The notes under the pieces: model-generated
Database searches by the model: none
Told to the model about the DNA's origin: nothing
The model's input: only the letters and a program-made list of their open reading frames with translations
NCBI GenBank assembly: GCA_040389445.1
Contig: JAZJZX010000020.1
Coordinates: 20,331-84,330, forward strand
Direction of reading: 5' to 3'
DNA length: 64,000 nt
Source: UBA5189 sp040389445
Lineage (GTDB): Bacteria > Chloroflexota > Limnocylindria > Limnocylindrales > CSP1-4
Shown here: in pieces, positions 15,868-24,295 of the stretch
Numbering within the stretch: position 1 is the first letter of the stretch
Layout: every line of letters begins with the position of its first letter
Translations under genes and position numbers: made by a program

Positions 15868-15873
15868 TCCACG

Positions 15874-16164
15874 ATGGCGACGGTCGTCATTGCGCGACGC
15901 GCGCGATCGGATCTCGCCGATCTCATCAGGACACGCGGACTCCCGGCCGATACCCGCGTGCGGGTCCGAGCTTCGATCCAGCCGCTCGCGTCCTTCCCGC
16001 ACATCGGGAAGCGTTTGACCGGACGCTGGCAAGGGTTCAGGGTGATCCTCGGTCCCTGGCCCTGGATGCTCCTCGTGTACATCTACGAGGAGGCGACGAA
16101 CACCGTCACGATCGTCGCCATCCATGATGCTCGGTCATTGTCCTCCGCCACGACGGGATCCTGA
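15874..16164 (+). CDS. RelE/ParE-family toxin
   Basis: 96 residues. MATVVIARRARSDLADLI, the FPHIGKRLTG segment, LLVYIYEE and VTIVAIHDARS match the ParE/RelE fold order beta-helix-helix-beta sheet. ParE members poison gyrase and RelE members cut ribosome-bound mRNA; the sequence here does not decide between them. It is intact and preceded directly by its antitoxin. Confidence 0.85.
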   Translation: MATVVIARRARSDLADLIRTRGLPADTRVRVRASIQPLASFPHIGKRLTGRWQGFRVILGPWPWMLLVYIYEEATNTVTIVAIHDARSLSSATTGS

Positions 16165-16208
16165 GCCAAGCGTCTTTCCACGGGGTGTCGGCTCGCGGGG
16201 GTCCCGAT

Positions 16209-16493
16209 GCCCGGACGCGCCACGGACAGCCGGACTGGCCGAGCCTGCCCTGGTTCGACTTCCTGACCCAGGTCGTGCGCGCGGCGCCGATGACCGTGCG
16301 CGGCGCCTTCGGCTTCGGCCTCAAGGCGATCGCCAAGGCGATGCATGATCAAGGCCTGATCGAAACGGTCTGGGCCGAGGGTCCCACCGACGGCATGGGT
16401 GCCCTGGTCGGTGCCTTCTGGTGCGACGCCGAGGCGGACCGGACGGGCGTCCCGATGCCCGAGCTCCCGCTCATGATCGAGATCGGCCAGTAA
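16209..16493 (+). pseudogene. RecB-like nuclease C-terminal fragment, copy 2
   Basis: 279 bp (16209-16487) are about 95 percent identical to 12957-13235, same orientation, and encode the same RNase H-like block LPWFDFLTQVVRAAP and onward. It stops at TAA just after IEIGQ, so it lacks the YNEVDC metal site still present in copy 1. It is directly downstream of the ParE gene. Differences are mostly at third codon positions, which suggests the copies diverged as coding DNA. Confidence 0.8.
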
Positions 16494-16741
16494 AGTCTCC
16501 TGATCCAGAGTCAGGCGCCGGATTCAGGGCTCGCGAGCCAACAAGTGAGCGTGGAGGACAGCGATCTCTGTCCGATTCCGGGATGAGCCATGCGCACATC
16601 CCGGCGATAGTCAGGTGCATATTGTAAATCGCAAATGAGTTAAGCGCCATCCGCTGACTGGCGCTCAGATGCCGTCGGGGAGGGTCGGGCCGATCGCGCG
16701 GTCCGGCCAATGCCCTGGGACGGGCCCCCTGGACGGAACGG
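16494..16741. other. Interval with no recognised gene
   Basis: 248 bp between the RecB fragment and the minus-strand unknown gene. It contains a short AT-richer stretch near 16618-16640 and an AGCGCC/GGCGCT inverted repeat (16643-16665) without a T run. I see nothing else. Confidence 0.5.
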
Positions 16742-17626
16742 CTAGAACTGGTGGCCGCGAACCTCCCGCACAAGGCTGATCCAACCAGCCGCGGACTCCG
16801 TCAGGCGATCTCGTTCGCCACCGAAGAGACCGGCGCTGAGGAGCGGCCAAGCTGAACCGGCGGCAGAAATTTCCTCGGCGATCTCCGCATCAACGCCTCG
16901 ACGCCGCTCTCCGCGCCAGCTCAACCGCCCGACCGGCGCCCAGCCGCTGCCATGAGCGGCGCGTCGCAGGTCGAACATCACCAGGCCAAGCAGGTATTCG
17001 AAGCGATCAAAGGCGTGTTCGAATGCCGGCTGATCGGGCTCCAGCGGAGCCAGCCAGGGTTGCAGAACCTCTGCCAAGTGATCGCTCATGGGCGTGTGGC
17101 GACGTTGTAGACCCGGGAGCTCTTTGGCGATGGAGTGGTCGATCACGTTGTGAGAATGGAGGACGAGAACGATCGGCTTCCACTCCTCGCGCTCGTGAAT
17201 GAGCGGTGAGGCCAAGAGTGCCGCCAACAGCCCGTCCCGTCCGCCGATCACCGAACCGAGACCGCCGGCGTACATGACGAGTAGTGCCGGGTAGAGAAAC
17301 ATCTCGAGCCACGGCACCACCCCGTTGTCCCGTTCCATGGCATTCGCCAGCCGTGCAACGAGGCCCGCGACCAGCCGGTCATCGGTGGCCTTGCTCCAAT
17401 ACGCGACCATCGCGGCTGCCCGGGATAGGTCCTCAGTCAGCGCCTCGTACGCCGCGACTCGGCGGGCGAGTTCGTCCTTCGAGTAGGCGGTGCCGGCCGC
17501 GAACTGCTCGTCGCGCATCGCCTCGATGACCCGGTTTGCCTCGGCGTGGAGCAGGTCGTGTAGCGCCGGGCCCTTGGCGGGGTCGGCCACGATCGCTTTC
17601 ACGGAGGCGACGAGCTCCTCGTTCAT
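16742..17626 (-). CDS. Unknown protein divergent from the DUF4062 gene
   Basis: 294 residues from ATG 17626 (MNEELVASVKAIVADPAKGP). The frame is open further upstream but only as antisense of the neighbouring gene. Mostly helical; one hydrophobic stretch, WLEMFLYPALLVMYAGGLGS, could be a membrane-associated helix, and the region after it (EWKPIVLVLHSHNVIDHSIA) is well ordered. No family recognised. It shares a 46-bp divergent promoter region with the DUF4062 gene, so the two may form a functional pair in this defence-rich island. Confidence 0.6.
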   Translation of the reverse strand: MNEELVASVKAIVADPAKGPALHDLLHAEANRVIEAMRDEQFAAGTAYSKDELARRVAAYEALTEDLSRAAAMVAYWSKATDDRLVAGLVARLANAMERDNGVVPWLEMFLYPALLVMYAGGLGSVIGGRDGLLAALLASPLIHEREEWKPIVLVLHSHNVIDHSIAKELPGLQRRHTPMSDHLAEVLQPWLAPLEPDQPAFEHAFDRFEYLLGLVMFDLRRAAHGSGWAPVGRLSWRGERRRGVDAEIAEEISAAGSAWPLLSAGLFGGERDRLTESAAGWISLVREVRGHQF

Positions 17627-17672
17627 GTCACAACAGCCTACGGCAAGAGACCGTCGGTGCGACGATTGGGAC

Positions 17673-18764
17673 ATGCGGCTGAAGACGATGGTCAGCTCGG
17701 TGACCAACGGCCTGACGGCGGAACGCCGAGCGGTGAGGCCTTTGATCCGCGCGCTCGGGTACGAGCCCGTCCTTTTCGAGGACTTCACCGCGCAGCCGGA
17801 CCCGCCGCGAGAAGTGTGCCTCCGCGCAGTCGAGGCGTCGGACATCTATCTGCTCTTGCTTGGCGAGTTCTACGGCGAGCCATACCCGGATACGGGCCGG
17901 TCACCGACCCACGAGGAATGGAACGTCGCGACGACGATCGGGAAGCCGATCGTCGTCTTCACGAAGCGGGGCGTGACGCCGGAGCCCGCTCAGACGGCCT
18001 TTCTGAGGGAGGTGCAGGACTACAGGTCGGGCATCTTCCGCAAGTCGTTCGACGACGTCGCGGACCTCCTGGATAAGCTGGGCGATGCTCTCGCGGAGGC
18101 CGCCACTACGCGCCGGCCGCTCGTCTGGCGCAACCTCGCGCAACCCGTGACGGTGCCGTGGCGCGAGCAGCGAAGCACGAGCTGGTCGAACGAGGGGACG
18201 GTCCTCGAGGTCCACCTGTTGCCGGTCGGCTCGGTGGCCCTCCTGCCGGCCAGTTCACTCGGTGAGTTGTCCCGCCGCCTCGCTCGGGTAGGGCGGCAGC
18301 ATGGACTGTTCGACGAGGGCCACGGCGTCGACTTGGCTGAGACGGAGTCGGCGGCCACCGCGATCGCCATGGTCGATGGACGGACGCCCGAGGCGACTCT
18401 TCGGGTTGGGCGTGACCGAGCGATCAGTGTGACGATGAGCCTGCCGGCCGGCGAAATCGGCTCGGTGATCCTCGACGAGACCCAGCTCGCCGGGCGGATC
18501 GCACGCGATCTGCAGCTCGGTGCCGCCCTAAACCTGCTCTCCACCGACGATGCAGCGATTGCAGTCGGGCTCAACCGAGTCGACCAGATCGGTACCCCTA
18601 CACCGCATGGCGGCGTCAGCTTCCCGTTCTTCGGCTCCACCTCGGGACCTGTTCGTATCGAACCCGCAGACGCGGTACCGGTCGATGCGATTGGGCGCGG
18701 GGCTGACGAGATCGGACGCGAGCTCGCGGCGCGCCTCCTACTTCGGGTGAAACGCGACCGCTGA
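17673..18764 (+). CDS. DUF4062 domain protein
   Basis: 363 residues from ATG 17673. The N-terminal 150 residues are DUF4062: MVSSVTNGLTAERRAVRPLI, LGYEPVLFEDF, EASDIYLLLLGEFYGEPYPD, SPTHEEWNVATTIGKPIVVF and YRSGIFRKSFDDVADLLDKL. This Rossmann-like fold is related to TIR and nucleoside deoxyribosyltransferase folds and often sits at the N-terminus of NTPase or immune-like proteins as a sensor or NAD-related module. Here it is followed by 200 residues with no recognised domain, mixed alpha/beta. Divergent from the unknown gene at 16742-17626. Confidence 0.78.
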   Translation: MRLKTMVSSVTNGLTAERRAVRPLIRALGYEPVLFEDFTAQPDPPREVCLRAVEASDIYLLLLGEFYGEPYPDTGRSPTHEEWNVATTIGKPIVVFTKRGVTPEPAQTAFLREVQDYRSGIFRKSFDDVADLLDKLGDALAEAATTRRPLVWRNLAQPVTVPWREQRSTSWSNEGTVLEVHLLPVGSVALLPASSLGELSRRLARVGRQHGLFDEGHGVDLAETESAATAIAMVDGRTPEATLRVGRDRAISVTMSLPAGEIGSVILDETQLAGRIARDLQLGAALNLLSTDDAAIAVGLNRVDQIGTPTPHGGVSFPFFGSTSGPVRIEPADAVPVDAIGRGADEIGRELAARLLLRVKRDR

Positions 18765-18885
18765 GAAGCGCCCCGATTGGGTCGGTACCAGCCGAATTCG
18801 CATCGCTGTCATCGGTGACCACCCTGTCGTTCACGAGGGCCAAGCGGGATATTGGGCGATCGTGCATGGATCCCCGACCAAGCGG

Positions 18886-20889
18886 TCAGGACGGGGGCGG
18901 GCTCGCATCGGGAGCCCTCGAAGGGCGTCGACCGGTCGGTCGCGTGGTGCGCGAACCGTCGACGGCGAGGTTCTCCGGCAGGTACTTCTCGTAGGTCTTG
19001 CGGAGGTAATCGAGCGCGCTCTGCTCCGTCGCCTCGTGGCCCAGGGCCTCCTGAACGTACTTCAGGCGGTGTCGACAGTTCTCGATGATCTCGCCCCACC
19101 CGAATGCCCAGACGCGAAGGTTCGCTTCGTTGTCGTCGTGAACGAGCCCGCGAGGCTTGCCCCGCTGATTGGCATCGCGCGCTGCGATCTTATCGAGTTC
19201 GGTCGAAACGACGATGAACTCCCAGTGGACGTCCGTCTTGTTGAAGCGCGGGTCGTCCGCCACCTTGTAGGCGTAGTTCTTGATTTGGGTCAGCTCGTCG
19301 GCGCCGATCTTGACTGACGGTCGTTTCAGCTCGACCACGAGATGCTCGAGACGGTTGGTGGTCTGAGGAATAGCACGCCAGAGCATCAGATCGACGATCT
19401 GCCGTTTACCCTCGAGCAGAACCTCGGACTCGTCGGACAGCTTGTCCCGACCCAGCAACGCCACGTGCCGACGCAGCACCTCGCGGAGCGAGCGGTCGTC
19501 CACGCCGACGGCGAACTCCTCACCGAAGATCCAACTCTCGTGCGCCAGGATCCGGTGGAGCTCGGCCCGCTCCTTCAGTTTGTCACGCGTCACCGGGTCG
19601 AGGACGAGGATCTCGAGGGCTGCCACGAAGTCGAGGCGATCGGCGATCTTCTTTGAGGCGCTGATGATCGAGCCGAGCGACACGCGGTCAAGCAGCGCGT
19701 CGAGTTCAGCCGCCCGCTCGTCCGAAAGGTGAAGAACCTCGGCGAGAACCCGGCTGACGGTGGCCGGACGTGTTTCGAGGGCTGATCGCAGCAATTCCAG
19801 CGAGAGCCTGCGCGACGCCCGATCGAGCGTTGCATTGACGGCCGGGGCGGCCGTTACCGCGACGATTTCAAACAGGTCGTGCTCGACCTGCTCGATCGGG
19901 CCGGCGGGCGGCAGAAGGTACGGGTAGACCTCGTCGTCCTTCCACTGCTCGACGAGGGAGCGACGAAGATCGGCAGTCCGTTCCTTGAAGTACTCGCGCA
20001 GCGTTTGGCGCGCGGACTCGACCACTGGACCGAGGATCGGGTGGTTGTGATCGGCGAGCGGCAGATCATGTTCGAGCGGTCGGAAGCCGGCCCAACGAAC
20101 GTAGGCCGAGTACGAGAAGCCTGGCGCCGGGACGCCAGGTCGCAGGTCCGACAGGACGATGCCCTTCTCGTCGCACAGGTACAGCGTCCGATCGAGATCG
20201 CGCTTCCACTCGACGACCACGAGCTCCGCGTCTCCGTCTGGCGAAGCGAGTGGAACGCGGATCGTGAACCGCCGCTCTTCGAGCGCGGAAGGGTCGATCG
20301 TCCTGCCGTCCACGACGAGCCGGATCGGATACTTGTCGAGGTGAAGCGCGAAGGTCGCAGTGATCTTGTCGATCGTCGCGTCGTCAACGAGGCCTGCCGG
20401 TGTCTCTGAGATGCCGTCCACGGTCGTTACGGTCCCGGCCGGGGCTGAGGTCTCCACAGCGTCTGAGACTTCGACTTCGCCGAGGGCGTCCCTCGTGATC
20501 TCGACGACCGTCAACAGCGACTTGCCATCGACCTTGGCGACGCTCTCCCAACGAAGGACCGCACCTCCGATCCCGAAGGCTCGCTATCGACCTTGGCCCG
20601 TCTTCCCGTGAAGGCTCCGATGCTCGCCACGGGTGCCCGTGGCCGTCGACTTCCAGGATCCGCCGAGCTGCACGAACTCGGCGTGCGCCTCGTCCGGAGT
20701 CATGCCGTGGCCGTCATCGCGGACCCGCACCGCCTCGATGCCACCCAGGTCCTGGCGCACCACCTCCACTTCGACGACGTTGGCATCGGCGTCAAAGGCG
20801 TTCCAGATCAGCTCGATCAGGCCCGTCGTCGGTCGTCCAACGAGCCGCGCCAGATGATCCTCCTGAACCGACACCGCGTACCGCGTCAC
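18886..20889 (-). pseudogene. GHKL (Hsp90-like) ATPase gene interrupted by an in-frame TAG
   Basis: From GTG 20889 the frame encodes a GHKL ATP-binding N-terminus: GLIELIWNAFDADANVVEVE (N box), VRDDGHGMTP (G1 box) and QLGGSWKS, then reaches KTGQGR and a TAG at 20586-20584. The same frame continues directly with RAFGIGGAVLRWE and on for another 550 codons to 18886. The continuation is what the family has after G-x-G-x-x-R/Y, so one base (Tyr codon to TAG) or a sequencing error has split a gene of 668 codons. The C-terminal part includes a PD-(D/E)XK-like segment (LMLWRAIPQ, HLVVELKRPSVKIG, NYAYKVADD) typical of restriction-like nucleases. It is the third gene of the methylase-helicase locus. 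If real, the remaining ORF (from an internal start at 20514 onward) would lack the ATPase. Confidence 0.82.
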
Positions 20890-20921
20890 TCGACCTTCAT
20901 CCTCGCCCCGGGTTCCACGAA

Positions 20922-20927
20922 ACTATA
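20922..20927 (-). promoter_or_regulatory. -10 box before the GHKL ATPase gene
   Basis: TATAGT on the minus strand 33 nt before the GTG start, inside the 151-bp gap after the helicase gene. A -35 is not obvious. It suggests that the ATPase can be transcribed on its own. Confidence 0.45.
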
Positions 20928-21040
20928 GAACATCTGTTCCAGTCCGTGCCCTTGCGGTCGCCGGGCCGGACAACGCGTCACATTTTTCGGTCGTGGCGAT
21001 CCACGGCGACAGAAACGGAGGCAGTTGCCATGGCCGCCCT

Positions 21041-24000
21041 TCACGCGGTAATGACCTGGTAACACACGAGATGGATGTCGTCGCGCCCGACGGCCGGTTC
21101 CACGGGGACGCGTGGAGCCCGTAGCCCTTCGCCCTGAACGTACGCGACGATCTGGTCGACCTTCGCCGGATCCGAGGCATCCGCGCGATCCAGGATCTCC
21201 CGAAGCGCTCGACTGACCGTCAAGGGCCACGGCGCCTGGAGCGCCTCGATGACGCGTTCCTGCACGGCAGGCTCGATCATCATCGCCGCAAACAGCAGCG
21301 ACACAGCGTCGCGCTGGGCCTTCGGCACGGCTGCGGCGCGCGTTGCCGGATCCAGCTCGGCCTGGCGATCGGCGAGGATCGCATCACGGGCTCGATCCCA
21401 AAGCTCGAACAACCGGACGCGAACGTCATCCGGCAAATTGCGCGCCGTCGTCTCGGTACAACGCGCGAGCCCGAGCAAGGCCAGCCGGTCCGATGACAGG
21501 TCGCCCGGTTCGAGCGCCACGAACCGCCATTCGACGCGCGACCCTGCCCGGGCCGCGAACACGACCCCCGGAACCTTCGTCGCTCGGAAGCCGGACCCGA
21601 TGCCCCAAGGCAGCGACTTCAGCTCGCCCTCGCGGGCCTGCATGAGAGCCTGCCGGAGCTCCTCGCGGAAGACCTCGCCGCTGAACGCGTCCAACTCGGC
21701 TTCCTTCTCGTCGATGAAGCTCGAATCTTCGGCAGCGATCCGCTCGATTTCGGCCCGGGTGTCATCGAACACCCGCTCGACGGCGTCATCGCCCGGGATG
21801 ACGACGGTCTCGACCCCGACCGCGGCGTTTGCCTGGGCGATCTTCCGCCGCAGGTTGGCCTCGAGATCGAGCAATCGATCCAGCTCCTGATCGGGGAAGA
21901 AGGTGTACAGGTGGACGATGTCGTGCTTCGACCCGATCCGGTCGACGCGACCGTTCCGCTGGACGAGGCGCATCGGGTTCCAGGGCAGGTCGAAGTTGAT
22001 GACCGTGCCGGCCTGCTGAAGGTTCTGTCCCTCGGCAAGAACATCCGTGGAGAGCATCAGATCGGTCTCCTCGACGGTCCCGGCTGGCGCGCCCGACGAC
22101 AACGGGACGAAGGACCAGACGATGTGCTGGCGGGTCTCGGAGCTCGCCGCTCCCGTGGTCACGCCGATCCGGCCGCGGTAGCGCGCCATCCGCGGATCGG
22201 TAGTCGCGTCGAGGAACCGGTGGAGGTAGTCGATCGTGTCGGCGAAGTAGCTGAACAGGACGACCTTGCGCTCGTCCGCATGCGTGGCGGCTCCGTCGAT
22301 CCGCGCCAGTGTGTCGAGCAATGCGTCGAGCTTCGGATCGTGGGCCGCGTCGATCGTCGCTGCACGGGCCAGAAGCGTCCGCAGCAGCTCCCGGTCCGCC
22401 GCTACCCGCTCGCGCAGATCTACCACGAGGTACTCGCTGGTCGGCCGTGCGTTTGGATCTTCGGCGAGCAGCAGGTCGAGGTCCTCGTCGTCGAGCCCAG
22501 CGTCGAACGCCTCGGGTGACACCCGCGGAACCGCAACGTACCCGCGATCGAGGATCTCGAGGAAACGGTCGTGCGACCCGATCATCTTGCCGAGCGTTCG
22601 TCGGAACGCCTCGAGACTCGACTCGAACCGCTTGAGGAGCTGGCTGAGCAGCAGGGCGCTCGTGACTTGTTGAGCCGCCGCGCCGTCGCCGCCGAGGCGG
22701 TACAGATCCGGCTGATAGCGGGCCATCGAGAGGCCGCCACCGATCGCCGTGGCGACCTGGTCGAAGAACTCGCCGGCGTTCGTCGCGTCGGCCGGACGAG
22801 CGGAGTCGTAGCCGACGCGATGGAGCTTCGGCGTCGGGAAGACGAGCGGGACCGGACCGTCCGGCGTGTTGAGCGTCGCGCCTGGGAAGAACCGCTTGAT
22901 GTGTGTCCGGGTCCGACGGACCGAGACGGCATCAAGGAGCGGGAAGAGATGTGCCGGGGTCAGCGCCTCGAGGTCGAGCCCGAGCGCCCGCACGATGTAC
23001 TCGCGCAGGTTCGCGATGCCGATCTCAGCGAACCGGCTCTCCGTTCGAGCGAACAGGAGCAGCTGCCAGTAGAGGTCCCACAGGCTGTTGTTGACCGGGG
23101 TAGCGGTGAGCATGATCAGCCGCTTCTCGACCCCGCCCGCCGCCATCAGGCGGCGCATGGCGCGGTAGTAGGTCGTTTCCGATGAGCGGAAGGCGTGGGC
23201 CTCGTCGATGACGATGCAGCGGTACTCCGACGCGTCGAGCTTGAGGTGCGCCTTGCGTCCGTCGGACCGTCCGGACTCCGGCGGGTCGCCGACCTGGAGG
23301 TCATTGGCGAGTTCCTGGTAGGACACCACCTCGACGGCATACTTCGTATGGGTGGCGAGAAAGCCTTCCCAGTTCGCATCGCGCAGGCTGGCGGGCGCCA
23401 CGACGAGCACGCGCCAGCCCTTCGCCTGGAGGTGGAACTCGATGAGCCCACCCGCGGTGAACGTCTTGCCCAGCCCGACCCCATCCGCGATGAGCACCCC
23501 GCCCCATCGGTCGAGGATCCGGAGCGCCCGACTCACACCAAGCTGCTGGAACTCGGTCAGCTGCAGCGTCGCGCCGGGCGTGCGCGGCAACTCGTCGATC
23601 TCCTCGGCGAGCTCGGCGCCATACAACTCGTAGAGCATCCGCAGGTAGATCGTGTGCGGGTCGTAGTCGATTTCCAAGGGCCGATAGACGCCGGCAAGAT
23701 CGAACGCCTCGGCTTGGTCCCAGAGATCGTCGAACCAGGCGCGAGCAGCCTTGACTTGATGCGGCGCGTAGGCGCCGAGATCGAGTTCGAGATTGTGAAG
23801 GAGGCCCGCCGCCGTGAAGTTGGCGGAACCGGCGAGGACGCCCGCCTCGTCGCCGAAGATGAATGCCTTGCCGTGGAGGAATTCGCGCCGGTAGATCTTG
23901 ACCTCGGTCGTCGGACGGTCCAGAAATGCGACGAGGCGCTCGACCGCAGAGATCGCCTCGGGCGCGAACGGGACAAGGTCACGATCGGCTTCCAGCGATG

Positions 24001-24295
24001 CCCGCAGCTCGCCGAGCCGCTCCCGGAGCGGCTGCTCGGTGGGCGGCGTCCCCGGCAGGACGGTGCGGCGTGGGCGCGCAGGCTCGGGCTCGGAACCTAG
24101 AAGAATACGGACGCCAGGGGCGGCTTCCAGCGCGTCGGCGATGACCGAGAAGCCGCCGAGATTGAAGTAGCCCGAAGCGATCGCGATCTCGTGCGCGTTC
24201 CTGTAGTAGGCGGCGGCCCGGCGGATCGCCTCGCCGACGGTGTTCGCGTCGCGGTTATCGATGAACTCGCGTCGTTCGCCGGTCACGACGTCCAC
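21041..24295 (-). CDS. PLD-domain/SNF2-type helicase of a restriction-like defence locus
   Basis: 1084 residues. Residues 1-200 form a phospholipase D-like domain with H-G-K (141-143) and SANFT (157-161), a single HKD half as in helicase-linked nucleases. The SNF2-family motor follows: DGVGLGKT (Walker A, 271-278), DEAH (364-367), TATPVNN (397-403), and in the second half LSTDVLAEGQNLQQAGTVIN with VQRNGRVDRIGS. The C-terminal 250 residues are helical. The start overlaps the methylase stop by 13 bp, so the two are co-translated. Similar PLD-SNF2 proteins accompany methylases in DISARM-like and related systems. Likely function: ATP-driven DNA translocation or remodelling coupled to nuclease recognition of unmodified DNA. 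Confidence 0.88.
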   Translation of the reverse strand: MDVVTGERREFIDNRDANTVGEAIRRAAAYYRNAHEIAIASGYFNLGGFSVIADALEAAPGVRILLGSEPEPARPRRTVLPGTPPTEQPLRERLGELRASLEADRDLVPFAPEAISAVERLVAFLDRPTTEVKIYRREFLHGKAFIFGDEAGVLAGSANFTAAGLLHNLELDLGAYAPHQVKAARAWFDDLWDQAEAFDLAGVYRPLEIDYDPHTIYLRMLYELYGAELAEEIDELPRTPGATLQLTEFQQLGVSRALRILDRWGGVLIADGVGLGKTFTAGGLIEFHLQAKGWRVLVVAPASLRDANWEGFLATHTKYAVEVVSYQELANDLQVGDPPESGRSDGRKAHLKLDASEYRCIVIDEAHAFRSSETTYYRAMRRLMAAGGVEKRLIMLTATPVNNSLWDLYWQLLLFARTESRFAEIGIANLREYIVRALGLDLEALTPAHLFPLLDAVSVRRTRTHIKRFFPGATLNTPDGPVPLVFPTPKLHRVGYDSARPADATNAGEFFDQVATAIGGGLSMARYQPDLYRLGGDGAAAQQVTSALLLSQLLKRFESSLEAFRRTLGKMIGSHDRFLEILDRGYVAVPRVSPEAFDAGLDDEDLDLLLAEDPNARPTSEYLVVDLRERVAADRELLRTLLARAATIDAAHDPKLDALLDTLARIDGAATHADERKVVLFSYFADTIDYLHRFLDATTDPRMARYRGRIGVTTGAASSETRQHIVWSFVPLSSGAPAGTVEETDLMLSTDVLAEGQNLQQAGTVINFDLPWNPMRLVQRNGRVDRIGSKHDIVHLYTFFPDQELDRLLDLEANLRRKIAQANAAVGVETVVIPGDDAVERVFDDTRAEIERIAAEDSSFIDEKEAELDAFSGEVFREELRQALMQAREGELKSLPWGIGSGFRATKVPGVVFAARAGSRVEWRFVALEPGDLSSDRLALLGLARCTETTARNLPDDVRVRLFELWDRARDAILADRQAELDPATRAAAVPKAQRDAVSLLFAAMMIEPAVQERVIEALQAPWPLTVSRALREILDRADASDPAKVDQIVAYVQGEGLRAPRVPVEPAVGRDDIHLVCYQVITA

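Noticed and set aside
16643..16665. Hairpin as a terminator
   Set aside because: Six base pairs with an 11-nt loop and no T run.
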